A stretch of 64,000 nucleotides of DNA from Pleurostoma richardsiae (taxonomy: Eukaryota > Ascomycota > Sordariomycetes > Calosphaeriales > Pleurostomataceae). Made by a program: the position numbers and the translations under genes. The stretch lies in contig JANBVO010000042.1 of the NCBI GenBank assembly GCA_030052745.1, positions 62,001-126,000 on the forward strand, given 5' to 3'. The first letter of the stretch is position 1. Each line of letters starts with the position of its first letter. Positions 1 through 12,252 of this stretch are shown one piece after another. Below the pieces are notes generated by a model, which worked only from the letters and a program-made list of their open reading frames with translations, was not told the DNA's origin and ran no database searches.

Positions 1-1374
1 CGCATAGACCACTGCATCTCCGTCTGGATGTCCATATAATGGGGGCTAGGCAGCATCCTAGTCTGCTTACCAGTCAGTAAAGCAGCCCCGTCAGACATAA
101 ATAGACTCAGGAAACGTACCTCCAGATCCTTCATGTAATGGAAGATCTCCTCCCCGTACTCAGCAACCATGCTGACGTCCCACATCTCCTCGTCAATATC
201 ATCCTGCGACAAGTTGTTCTCCGTGATGATCCTGGCTTCCTCGAGCTCCCGCTGGACCTTCGTGGTGACCTTGGGTGCAAGGATCATTGTGGTGTTGTCA
301 CCATGAGATCGGTAGGAATGGGCCGTTGTGTATCCCTGTTCATCGTAGAGGTCATCGTCTTCCTCATCGTCCCAGTACTCCTCGTACTCGGATGACGCAG
401 GAGCCGGAGGAAGTGGTTTGAGCGCCTTCATATTGTCATCAAGAGGTTCGGGGTTTGCCGCTGGCTCCAGGTGTTCCGCAGGCGCAGCAACCTCGACTGA
501 GTGAAGGTAGCTGTCCAGAGGGCGAGGCTCCTCCTCTTGCGCAAGCTCTTCCACCGCGTCCTCGTATATTAGCCCAGTTAGGTCGTCTTCGAAAGCCGCC
601 GCTTCGTCAACTCGGTCAAGGTTCTTGCTCTGAGTGCGGCGCAGGACGGGCTGTTCCGCCTTCAGATGCGGCTGGCTCTTATATTGACGTGAAAGCAAAG
701 GCTTTTGCGGTAGGTTGGCTGAAAGGGTGGGCAGCACATGGGACCTAGTCTCTAGAGCGTCGCTGTAGACAGAGGTGGCCCTCCTCGTAGCTACCGGCTT
801 GGCTAGTGACAGAGGTTGTAAATCTTCCGTGGGGCCGTTTGGCACAGGGACATGTACTAGCGGTGGTAAGATTGACAAGGAGAACTGGGACGATGAAGGT
901 TTTAGGCCCTGCGGACCTAGTCGCTGGGCTGGACGGAGAAAGGCCTCGTTGGTACCGCGATTAGGGTTTTCCTTATTGCTGATCTGCAGTGCCACACCCT
1001 TCCCGGGCTGATTGTTCTTCGACAGCCCTTTTGTCTCCTGAAAAGCCATGGTACCGGCTGTGTTGCTGACGTCTGCGAACGCGGTTCTCTTGGCGGGTCC
1101 CTTGAATGTAGTGGTGCTCATCTTCTGCGCGTTACCGAGAGCCTTGTCTTTTGGGGGGGCTATCGAGGTGTAGGGAACGATGTTCTCGTTGTTCGCAGGC
1201 GCGGTGAAGGCACGCAGCGGACGTTGAGGCTGCCACACACATTACTGTCAGCAACAACTCGGACGCCAGTTCACATTGCAACGAGATGTAAGAGCATAAC
1301 CCTGCCTCTCACGTAGTAGACAGTGCTGAGAAAGGATCAGACGAAAGCAACGTTCATCTCACCTTCGCGTCCAT
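1..1374 (-). CDS. nimE: G2/mitotic B-type cyclin (NimE/Cdc13/Clb type), 3' end cut by window edge
   Basis: Regulatory subunit of the mitotic cyclin-dependent kinase, driving G2/M entry in the nucleus until APC/C-mediated destruction. Three exons are visible: 1374-1363 (only 12 nt, MDAK), 1229-120, and 62 running off the edge. The introns are 133 and 57 nt with GT-AG ends and keep the frame. The N-terminal part is acidic and disordered. It carries a destruction-box-like RTAFADVSN and a KEN box (SNKENPN), both degrons expected in B cyclins. The fragment then enters the cyclin N domain with the hallmark stretch EEMWDVSMVAEYGEEIF, followed after the second intron by MLPSPHYMD and MQWSMR. The cyclin-box core and C-terminal domain lie outside the window. 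The start is the first ATG in frame with the degron region after intron 1. The gene is divergent from the zinc-cluster regulator 5.9 kb away. The family assignment is firm; the NimE/Clb2 versus Clb3 choice is less so. Confidence 0.9.
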
Positions 1375-4300
1375 TTTGATATCGCAGAGACCTCGTATGC
1401 CTAGCAAATGCTGGTTGTTTCTGTTGTAGGGCTAGGGAAGCTGCTGAGTGTCAAATACGTGTCGAAGAGTGACGGGCAACGCGGGAAGTCGCGTGGGGGA
1501 TAAGTAGAAATAAAGGCTGGGCGTGCGCTTGAAAGCGTCCAAACATTCCCAAGAATCACGGTTGGGGGGAACAGAGCTGTCTCAGAAGATGTTGTCCGGG
1601 TGATGGGGGCAGCCTAGTGGAGGTTCGACACGCGGATTGGCGAGGCTGTGGGTAGATTCGATTGGGGGGGATCGTACCTTAGCGGTGAGTACAACCCGAG
1701 CTGGTGTTTGTCGTGCCTTACGGGTGAGAAGAAGGTGGCACTTCCGTCTTCGATGGGGAAAGAAGAAGGTGAGATGCGAGGAAGGTGAGGTCTAGGCGGC
1801 GGACTTCCGAGCTTGTCGACCTACTCCATAGATTTCACCACTGGCAGTTGGCAGGAGGGGCGCGTTTGTCCGGAGGTGCAGCCGTGTTTCTCTTCCTTTG
1901 TAGACTGGAGCGTCGAGTCGGGATGGTTCTTGGGGTCGGAGGGCACGAAAAGGGAAGAGAAACACGTAGGATTGTTGTGTTTGGCGAGTTGCGGCCCGTG
2001 CCCGAAGAGTGGACTTCAAATATTAGAGCCGGCCGTTGTACGGAGTAATGAGAGCTCGAAGCCCATTTGTTTTTTGTTTATCAAAATAAAGCTGTGACGG
2101 TACGTACCGCCATCCCTGTCGGAATCTTGTCGGCACGGAGATTGATGGGGCCCGGCGTTCCCAATGACGCGGGTGCGTGCACGGACCATTTCCTTATCCG
2201 GCACCGTCGCGTCTCCCAAAACCTGGGGATGAAGCTGCCACGGCTGCACAGAGGCACTCAACAGCTAGAGAAAAGCACAGAAAAGTAGGTAATCTGTTCG
2301 CAATAATCACTTGGCCACTTATACAAAATCTTCAGCCGAAATTTTCTAAATCTCGCTGCGTAACGGGTAGCAATGCCATCCCGAGCTTGACGCGCTCGTC
2401 GCATTAAGGTGGATCGCCAGACTATCGCGAAGTCACGTGCCAAATCACTGGGCGTAAGAGGCATCCCCTTTGTCCCTTTTAGAAGCGTCGCGGGAGCGTC
2501 CTCAGCGGTGTTTCCGGATCGCATTAACACGAAAACAACCCATGCATCGAAGTCGCTCGACAGCGTATACAGCGCGATGTGAGGCGCATTGCGCATCCGA
2601 AGTCTCTCGACAGCGGCCGGTGCAGCCGGGGCCCTGCGGTACGCGCCTGAATTGACCCAGGGGTGGAGACTGGCGGCCGGCTATCGAGACCGCCAATTCT
2701 AGCCAGTGGTGTCGCTGTCGCATTCTTTTCCTGAAGCACGATGTTTTGGTCTAATATGAGCCCTGCGCGGCGGAGGGCCGGAGATGGGCTGCCGCGGGTA
2801 ATAAGATACAAAGGAGCTCCTCTCTGGCAGCCAGAAGCTTCAACGCCATTCCTCCCCTCCCCGTTCCGGCAGTGACGGAACAAAAGGACGCAAGCAATCA
2901 ATCGGTCAATTAAAGTGGGCGTTGCGACACACCACTGCACCATTCCCCTCCTCAGCGCCGCCACCAACCCTGTTCTGCTCGGCTCAGATCTCGTTTGTAG
3001 CGCGGTTTTGCAATATGGTCCGTCGCGAAACCTGGGAAAACCCGTTTCGTAACACGAAGATGGCGGGCTGGTGGCAGGTGTGCACCTCCTTATGGACAGA
3101 CATTATGGTCGAGAAGGGCCGGCTCCTTGCTGTGCCCGGGCCATTGTAGTCCCCTGTGGATGGCGATGACGACGGCTCCCATGAAGTGTGTGACAAGGAA
3201 CCCATGATTTCGCAAACCGGAGAGCATTACGAGGTCTCGAGATGGATTCAACGGTTTGCGCAGTCCTAGCAGCAATTCATCCACTGTGCCAAAGCAGAGT
3301 TGCATCTGCCCATCGCTAGAATACTTACTTTATGGTGCGCGTGCTGAGACAGCCATTGCGTAGTAAAGGAGCGCCGATCGCATGGGCAGAAGCCAGGTCT
3401 TCGGCGCTCGATCTCCTCACCAGTGGAACAAGCGCTTTGCGACTCAACCACCAACGTAGCCGAGGAATGGGGGCAGAGCGGAGTGCCTGGTCCTACGGGC
3501 ACGCGGCGGCGAAGAGCATCACGAATGTTCTACCTCGTGCGCGAGAGGGCGCGCAGATGATTGGTGCCGAACCTGACGATGACGGTCTGCATCGCACACC
3601 TCAGACCAAGCCCAGAGCAGAAAGAGGAAGTCCGAGGCTATCGGGGCCTGCGGTTTTTGATGACTGCCAGGCCGTGCAGATCTGCGGCACCAAAAGGGTA
3701 AAGGAGTGATCTACCCTGCGCCCGTCACGAAGCGCGGGTGTTGGGGGACCGGACTAAGTGTGCGCTGACACGCAGCGACTGGAATAACGGCAAAGCACTG
3801 GCGGCTTGCTCTGGTCGCCTTCCTCCGTATCTGCTCAGGCCCAACACGCGGAGCCAAGTACCTTTCCTGCTTGATTAAGAGAGATGTCTTGTTAGACCAT
3901 GGTCGTAGTGCGCTCACCGTATGGAGACGAGTCGCGCACGCAGGTGGGGAAGGGAGACCGAGGATCGATGCATGCATCTCCTGTGCGTACATGCGTACGC
4001 CACGCCAAGTGTTGGTGGGAAGACGATAGAGCTTGCGGAGCTTTCGTCGAACGAATTAGAGGCCCATTTCTCGCCTCCGGCCGGCCTGGAAGAGGTTGGC
4101 CCTACATCGCTAGCCCGCCCCCTTCTCTTGTCGCAAAGCAGCACGTTTATCTATCGCGCAAGGGCGAATCGGGCGTCCTGCGATGATGGTTTGATGGCTG
4201 GGGTCCCAGCTCTGCTACGCGGCCAGTAAGATTCGCGAGAGCGATCGCATTTGAAACCATCGTGCCAGCGCATACTGTGCCATCTGGTGCGATGGGCCTC

Positions 4301-6536
4301 TTAGCCGTGCCGCGACAGGCGGCATCTGGCAGCTCTTCCCCGGCTCCCACCTTGGCTCGCTTCGACTTCGATACAGTGCTCCGCTGGCGCATGGCCGTTA
4401 ATACTTTAACACGCTGTCTTAATCCACGGGTACCTGACCAGTAATGAAACAAGAACAGGGCTGGTCCGGCCTGCGCTGACCGCCGCGACTCGTCTCTGCC
4501 ACCGTCGGGCGTTCGTACATGGCTGTGCATCCCATCCATGGCCGCCCATCCCGGTTCGGGTGTCGCGCGCTGCGAAGGAGGGACGAGACGAGAGGGCATC
4601 CCACAAACAGCAGTCCCTGAGCATGCGATGCGCCCTCACAGAGCGCATATCTTCCTGGATATCGAAACTGATTGCTTGACCCAATGCGACAGCGACAATT
4701 GATCGCATCACCCGTCTACCTTTCTCTGCCTTTGCAACGGCGTTCCATCTTTGGCTCCCCACCGGCCAGGCACAATCGACAGCAAGATCCCTGTCCCACC
4801 ACCTGCTGGCGCCTCCAAGCCTCCGCGCCATTGGCCCGATTGACTCTGCGCCTTTCCCAGGCCGTGCGTCTCGTGGTTTGATGGTGTCGTCCGGCGCTGT
4901 CTCGCCCAAGGAAAAGGCCCCGGACTGTACCTCCCTTGGCGCACGGTGGAGATTCGCTACAGTCAGTCACAGACATCAAGGTGTGCCGGTCATTGACGGA
5001 CTAAAACTGTGCGATTCATGGATCTCGCGAAGGAAGTCTGGCGACCCGCGGTATGCCGCCTTCCTTCTTCCCTCCCAGCCCATCTCCCTATTCGCCAATG
5101 TGACCGAAGGCTCTCAGCTCCGGCCCGGCTTACAGGAGGGTGAGTGGATGGATGGAGGATGGACGCTATGTCAGAGGCTTATAGCCACCGGCTGCCGGTG
5201 TTGATCTCTAGCATGCACACCAGTTCGCGCCCCAGAGCCCGGTCGGCTTACAGGTCGTGTCTTATCCTGAGTAACCTCTCTGTACGGATCCGTACTGTGG
5301 GCTCAGAGAGGGTAGGTGAGCATGCCCGTGAGCATCCAATCGTCGGGCGCGGCCGATCGCTGGCCACTCAATGCCTCCCTCCCCCTTCCGGCCCGCTCTT
5401 GGGCAAGTCGAGCTGCCGGAAGCTTGAACTTAATTCTTTGGGTTGCTATCGCACAGCGCGCGAGTCTCCAATGAAACGGCTTGCTTGGGATCATGAATGC
5501 CGTTCTATTGCTCCGTTCGCCCACCCTAAGGTAAGGTAAGGCATGCAATAGTCGAGCCCCTGCCAACTGTCACTCTCAGGATTACGCTTCCATCTCGTGC
5601 AGCGCAACCGGCAGAGCATTGGCGCATTCTTTGCTGTGTCGCCACGACGGTCCAGACAGGTCCTGACTTTGCTGGTGCATCTGGATGCTTCGATGAAGAT
5701 CACAACGGCAGTTCTTGTAGCCAAGTTCCATACAGAGAGAAGGGTAGATGTGCGATCAAATGGAGATCGATCACCATGTTTGATGGCGACACCACCATGA
5801 GCAGCGACAACCTTTGCTGCCTTGGAATGGATGATATGTACCTACCTACCAACCTACCTACGCAAGCCTGTCTGCCGGCCGGGCGTTTCACTGCGGGACT
5901 CGGGAAGAGAGACAGTCCCCATGTATGACGAAGTACCTCCTTTACCACCGCACGCATTCCGTGCCGTAGAGGCATCCATAGTAGAGCAAATGTGTGTAAG
6001 GCTACATGCAACTTGCCTTCCTGCGAGGCCGACGAGTTTGAGCACCTTGATGAAAAGATCCGGTGCCTGCTTTGCTTGTCTGTCCGGGGCGAAGCCAGGC
6101 CACCGGCCGCGAAAGCGCTCAGCTCACCTTGGATGGGGGGCCGCCAGTTGAGAGCTCTGCCAGCGAAAAAAGGTGGTGTGCTAATGCAGGCAGGGTGTGC
6201 TGCGTTGGGGGAAAGGTGCCCTGCTGCTACGGTACTGTATGGGCGAGCGAGCGTGCGAGTGTGTGTGTGTGTGAGTGAGTGCGTGCATGGCAAGAAGAGA
6301 CGGTGGGCCGGCAAGCGGGTTTTGCGCTATTGGCTTGAATTCGTCGAGACAAAACCTATCTTGCTCGCTGCGCTTTCTCCTCTTTCTCCCACAACCTCCC
6401 CGAGCTGTTCGACCAGAGCCATCAAACAACCTCAAATCCTCCGGTAAGCCGTCCCCGTCTGCATTTGTGTCCCTCCAGCCCGTGGTCACTGCCACGCCCT
6501 GGCCCGGCCTGTCCTTCGTCCAGCTGCGCAGCGCAC

Positions 6537-6560
6537 GACTGACTGACTGACTGACTGACT
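6537..6560. repeat. (GACT)6 tetranucleotide microsatellite
   Basis: Six perfect head-to-tail copies of GACT, about 700 bp upstream of the zinc-cluster gene start. It lies just downstream of a GT/GAGT-rich stretch near 6257-6285. No coding role is apparent. Confidence 0.9.
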
Positions 6561-7033
6561 TGACGTCGTCGCAGGCCGATCTGGTTCTGGCACGGCAGAG
6601 CGAACATCCAAGGCATCTCTGGGCCGCCTACACCTTCGATTTCCATTTCTGGTGAGTTTCTCCCGCTTGAATGCCTCATGCGATCGAGTACATGCCTCAA
6701 TTTGCATCCCCTTCTTCCCCCGTGTCGTCCAAACTCGTCCCCCTACATCCGACCGGATTCCGCATCCTGCTTCGCCCAACACTCTCCTCTGCCAACCTGC
6801 CTTCAGCCCGCAGCAGCCAACTCTCCCCATCCTGTGCCATTTCCTCAATAGCAAACAGACTAGGAGCTATTCTAACCGCTTGGACATTCTGACAGAGTCT
6901 ATCGGCTTCCTCCACCCTCGTTGCCTCACGGCGCTACCCATCGGCGGCTCGATCAATGATCATCGGCTGACCGCCCGCACCTGGGACGGTTTCTGATCCT
7001 TCTTCGCCCTTCCTACCAGCGACTCGGAATACC

Positions 7034-7040
7034 TATATAA
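7034..7040 (+). promoter_or_regulatory. TATA-like element upstream of the zinc-cluster regulator
   Basis: TATATAA sits about 230 bp upstream of the chosen ATG (7269), in a pyrimidine-rich region typical of fungal leaders. A transcription start around 7070 would fit. This is sequence pattern only. Confidence 0.4.
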
Positions 7041-7268
7041 GGCACAAGAGCGAAATACTGCACACGGACTGTCATTTGGGAATTTGAGCCCAGGGCCTCT
7101 TATTGGGGCCTGCAATTGCCCACCCTGCCTGCCTCCCAAGTGTCTTCACCCGAGATTTCCTCGCATTTCTGCTTCGGCGCGGGCGCTCCAGCCCAGCACG
7201 TCCAGACCTCCTCCCAATCCACAACAGACAAACGCTTTTTCACCTCCCTGGAGATACCAGACGGCGAA

Positions 7269-9222
7269 ATGGAGTTTGCACCCACATTGAGCCCTGCAAA
7301 CCCGGGCAAGGTTCCTGTCTCTCCGCGGCCCACCCCAAAGAGCGTCAAGTTCGAATTGGTGTCCCCAGAATCCCCTCAATACCGAGCGCGCTTGCCCATG
7401 AGGGTTCAGATCTACCCTCATGACACCACAGACTCTATTGTCACGACCGTCAAGAACTTTTACGGTCTCTACTCCAGCCCGACCACATCCAAGGGTGTCA
7501 GCTTTGAGGACGAGCAAGGAAATACCCTGATTGCACGCTATGAGAACTTTCGCAATAACATGGTCGTCTATGTGCGGGTGATTGAGGAGCCGACACCAGC
7601 GCCGGCGGCATTCGGACCTCAGCCGTACCAGCCTACTCCTGTTGGTGCCCAGCCGTATTATACCGCTGACGGCCTACCTCTTCCAGTCCCCCAGCAGTAT
7701 GGCCAACACATCTCGCGACCCACCTCAAGGACCTCGCGTCGTCGTAGCCCTTCGCCCCACGACCCCTCTGGGAGGCGAAGTGCCTCAGTGAGCACTAACG
7801 GCAAGAAAGCCCGGTCGCGATCGTCTAAGGCCCGTGGGCCTGGCTCTCAACATGCTGGTGATGCTTATAGCGACAACATGAATGGCTACAGCAGCGGAGA
7901 CAATGCCCCTGGCTCTGTCTCCAGCAAGAACAAAGACCACATTAGCAACACCGAGATCAGCGTCGACAACATTGTCGAAGGTGGTCGCCGCAAGAGGCCG
8001 AAGTTCGAAAGCTCAGTAAGTAATTTGCAAAGGTGATCTTGACGTTGCATTGTCTCACATTTCTTCTCTGCAGGAACTGCCGTTATTCGCTCCTCCACAG
8101 ATGCCTGCAGCGACCTCTAATCCCTCCGTGTCTCCTGCCCGACGCAGCGAGCATCAGCGGCCGCCGCTCCCTTTCATGAACCCCGGCCAAAACCCATTTA
8201 CCAATCCTCGACCACTACCGTCTCCACAGAGCTACACTAATGGATACGCTATCAGTGGCATGTATGCCACTCCGACCGCCGATACCCGCCGCAACCGCGG
8301 TAGCATTGGATATCCTGCCGGCGCTGGTTCGGGAATGGGTCTTCTGGTGACCCCAGATCCCACGGTTGGTAGCTGCATGTCAGAGGAGGACAAGGACGTC
8401 GCTATCCAGCTCATGCGGCTTGGGGAGATGTCGAACATCTCCCACGGTCGCACGTCAGCTTCCACATTAGATGATACATTCAGCGGCCGAGCTGATGCAG
8501 CGTCATCTACTGGCGCTACCAGCGAGAGTGAGAGCGACAGCGAGGATGAGCACCCCGCTCGCAAGCAAAAGCTGGATTATCTGGGCAACAGCAAGAAAAT
8601 CCTTCCCACTACGGAAACACATTTCTTGCCTCATGGAGGCTCGGACGTGAGCGACAACGACGCTGACTATTCAGACGGCCCTGAGGAGGGCTCTATGGCC
8701 GCCCCCAAGATACACGGCATTCAGATGAAGAGCACCGTGCAGAACGGAACGAAGCCGCGCTCTCAGTCTTCCGGGACGAAAGTCAAGGCGAACAAAGCCA
8801 GCAAGCCGAAGACTACCGGCCCCAAGATCAAGAAGCCTAGTGCCGTCCCAGGTGGTCCAATGTCTCCCACGTCGCTACCGGCGTCGCGCAAGCCATCAAT
8901 CTCGTCTAACGCCGCTTTTGCAATCCCTGCCGGCGAGGACGATCAGCCGGACCTGTCTACCAAGCCACGCTGTCAGCGTTGCCGGAAGAGCAAGAAGGGA
9001 TGCGACAGGCAGCGGCCTTGTGGACGATGCCGCGACGCTGGGATTCCTGCTGAACTCTGCATCAGCGAAGACGAGGGCAACGGCCGCAAAGGTCGCTATG
9101 GCCGCCATATGGGCGTTCCCATCAAGAAGGAAGACGTCCCTCCGCCTCACGCCCTGCTGCCCGCTGCACCGATTGCTGCTGCGCCCCTAGTCGCCGCCAA
9201 GGACAAGAAACGTAAGCGATAA
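7269..9222 (+). CDS. Zn2Cys6 regulator with C-terminal zinc cluster and conserved N-terminal domain
   Basis: Probable DNA-binding regulator of 631 aa from two exons, 7269-8015 and 8074-9222, joined by a 58-nt intron (GTAAGT...CAG, phase 0). Residues about 25-105 form a compact, non-repetitive region (RARLPMRVQIYPHD, then VSFEDEQGNTLIARYENF and MVVYVRVIEE). Its strand-rich pattern suggests a ubiquitin-like or PB1-like fold, by inference only. The middle is Pro/Ser-rich and disordered. The zinc cluster is at residues 549-578 with spacing C-x2-C-x6-C-x5-C-x2-C-x9-C, followed by a basic segment and a KDKKRKR tail that could be a nuclear signal. In most fungal Zn2Cys6 proteins the cluster is N-terminal and followed by a fungal-specific middle domain; neither is so here. 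An in-frame ATG at 7116 would add 51 low-complexity residues, so I prefer 7269, which directly precedes the conserved part. I do not recognise a named orthologue. Confidence 0.85.
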
Positions 9223-12200
9223 AATGAACCAAGGCGCTACGCCCCTTCAGTCGCAACATCGGGCAAAAGAGTGTACGATTCAGACGGGACCCATGGTATT
9301 GGGGGGAATTCGTCTCCCCTGCGAAGAAGTTGGATGAGCTGACTGCGGACCACTCCGCGGCGGCGATTTCCTGAAATAAACCCTACAAAAACATCCATGA
9401 TCATCTGTGCCTGTACACAGGTGAGGTGTGGATACGAGCTACCAAAAGTGCTTTTTGGGGGGTGGTCTTTCTCAATGGTCACACAAAACACTTTGGACTC
9501 TGGGGACGGGGTGGGGTTCCTTAGGCGGTGTTAATCTCGACAAGTCCAAAAGGAATTGTCTTCCACTCCTTGACATATATCGTTGGTACTGCTCGCGATC
9601 GAGTCTAGGCGAATTTCTGGCGCAAAGGCTAGGAAGTACGGTTGTCAGTGCCCTTCTTTGCTCGACTTCTGCTTTTTGCCTTGAGCAGGTGACGAGAGAC
9701 CGTCGGCGAGCACACCCAAGATTGGAAACCAAGTGCGCTGGACGGAGGAGGGTTCGCCGGAGCAAGGAGTATGGTTTATGCGGGCGGTGTGGGATGTTGA
9801 CTGAACGGTCGGGGCGGTCAAGAGCTGTTCCACGGCCTGGCAAAGGGATATACTATGGCTTGCCGGCGGGAAGGACGGGATTTCTCTATGGATTGGTCGG
9901 GCGGGCAGTGTGTGGGCTGGATGGGTCTGTATTTGCTCTTCTGCTCTTTTCCTATATCGTCTGAGACACCACGTCTTTATTGAGTGGTCTTTTTTTAGTA
10001 GTCCTTGCTTTTCCTTTCCTGTTTGATCTCTTCACCTTCTGTACGCTGGCAGAGAAACGAAATATGACGGACAGTACCAACCTCTGGCTTTCAGTACCTG
10101 TATTGTGAGAAATCCACTAACTTGCTGCCGGCTTCTCTTCACCCATGCCGAAGGCTAGAAAGGGTCTCTGCCTGCCACGACAGCATCTCTGTCGCAAATG
10201 CGACCATTTCGGCGACGCATGCATGCGAAACTCATCGGCTGCCATTGCCCCACCCGCCCGCAGCCCCTTCACCGCCCCGCGCAACGCTCCCCGAGTCACC
10301 CTTCACCGCGCGCACTCGTCACCTTGGGCACTTGCGCGCATCTGCCCGCAAAATCTCCAGTCGCAAAACTTGCGCGGACCTAACCCCCAGTGTTGTTAGG
10401 TAAAAACCTCGGCATGTGCCGCGTAGACCAGCACAAAGGCGAGGAGGGGAAGGGGTGTCGTTAAACTTAGATTTTGGCGCCGATGGCGCTAGTCCCGATA
10501 TGGCAATAGTGCCGCGCGGCAATTGGAGGGGCAAACGCCGATAACGTTCCAGACCGCATGACGGGATGTCTTGGCAGGCTGGCGGGGAACGGAGGGTTCG
10601 GGTTTCGCGCGGACCCACAATCTTCGGGCGTTTCGCTAACGGGTTACGTCATGCTGCTAGCGAGTCTCCGCCCTCGCTCTGGAGAGACACTAACATTTAT
10701 TTTTGTGGGGCTCGTCGCTGGCAGCTCGAATGGACGCTCGATAAATTGGGCAGGATGCCCAGCGATGCTGGTTCTCCTGTTATGCAACATCATTTTTGCT
10801 TCTGTGAACTGATGGTGCGCGCTGGTGTTGCTAAACTGAACCCTCCAAGATGCTATCAAGAGGTGAATGCTGCTCTCGACCTCGAATCTCAGGCCCTCGA
10901 GCACCGAGTTCCTCTGTTCCCCTCAGTGCCTGCACTGCGCTGTGTGCGCTAGCCACCGGGGCGCAACACCCTGACTTCCGCTCTTCGGCCGCCTGTGCGA
11001 GTGTCACAGGACACAGAAGCATCGTGGAGCCGCCACTCGGGCTGCGTTCCAAGCTCACGATGCCGGCGCCGGGTTCTGCGAGTTCATCACTAACGAGCCC
11101 CTCCAGTGTCTCAAACGGCCTGCACCAATCAACAAATGTCACGATGGGTTGTGTTGGTGGAGCACACATCTGCGGCTGGATACTCGCCGATTCGGCCTTG
11201 CTTCTGTCTTCCAAGAGTTCGCCGACGAGCTCCCCCTTTTCCCGCCACGCTAGGCCGGCCGGTGGGAGGGGAGATCAGGCGGACGACGCACGGTGATACG
11301 AGCTGTCATCCCGGAAACCCTTCTGGTCCTCCTGGCCCGGGGGAGCCGCTAGACGCAAAATGCCATGGCGAGCCGAGACGGTGTCCCGACATCGCAGGTT
11401 GCATCTTTTCCCTTGGGACCATCCCGGGGCGCTTTTGCGTGCTCTGCCTGACCGGTTCGAGGGTTCACGATCCAATTGTCGGCGGCATGTGGGGGCTGGC
11501 CTCCCCCCACTTATGACTGTCCCGAGCGTCAGCATGAAGGCACACCGGCAGATGGATGACGGCCCTCGGAGTTGCAGCGTTCCTGATGCACCACGGCCGG
11601 GAAATGGTAGGGGGGTCGGGCTTGGTTCCTGTGTCTTTGTGTGTCCATCCTCTGCTCAGAGATCCACTTGATTCGTGTCTGCTTGGTGTCTCCCGCGGAC
11701 AGACTGTCCGGCTGCGGGAAACTATCAGACCTAGTGCGAGGACCCCCTTAAGAACTTATGTGATCTGCTGCTTCCATCTACAGACAGCGTGAGGGCTCTA
11801 CTGACAATCAGTCTTGAGTATGAGCTAAGACGTCTATCCGCTGATAGCCATAGTCCGCAGCAGCAGCAGCAGCGAGAAGGACTCGCTTGGCATGCGGAAC
11901 CATCTCACGATGGAGTCACAAACGCAGTGGAAATGCGGAGGACTGCGTCTATCACGGCCTAGAACGCTCGTTTCTCAAGCTGAAGTATGCCACGTTGCTC
12001 GCATGACTACGGACTGGCGGGCAACTGTATCGGTCTACCATCGTGATGGATCCGCGCACTGGTCGACTCTTCTCCGTTAACGGACGCGGGGAGTAGTGCC
12101 ACCCACCTCCTCAGGAGATTTGATAAAGGTAAGGGGCATACAAGAGGGAACTCAGTCAATGAACCCTCGGGACTACTCGCAACAGTCCCATCACACCTCT

Positions 12201-12252
12201 CTACTCCTTTCCTCTTGGCCTTGATAAGACACAGAATCCTTTCTCTGGCAAT
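9223..12252. other. 3.0 kb intergenic region
   Basis: The first few hundred bases are probably 3'UTR of the zinc-cluster gene. The rest, up to the MFS gene, shows short uninformative frames on both strands with no domain, coherent splicing or RNA gene I can identify. A (CAG)5-like run lies near 11858-11873. The last roughly 150 bases before 12253 are pyrimidine-rich and look like promoter/leader. Confidence 0.5.

Larger units (their letters stand above)
1375..7268. other. 5.9 kb divergent intergenic region
   Basis: This lies between the start of the cyclin gene (-) and the start of the zinc-cluster regulator (+). Open frames up to about 200 codons occur on both strands, but none shows a recognisable domain, a coherent exon series or a good start context. 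Visible structure is simple: a TACCTACC-rich tract near 5840-5862, a GT-rich run near 6257-6285, a (GACT)6 array at 6537-6560, and pyrimidine-rich DNA from about 6700 that looks like promoter/leader of the downstream gene. Its length would suit shared cis-regulatory DNA or unannotated noncoding transcripts; that is inference. Confidence 0.6.

Noticed and set aside
5700-6314. 204-codon minus-strand frame in the cyclin/zinc-cluster gap
   Set aside because: It begins in a GT-repeat translated as alternating Thr/His and contains no domain; overlaps other frames of similar length.
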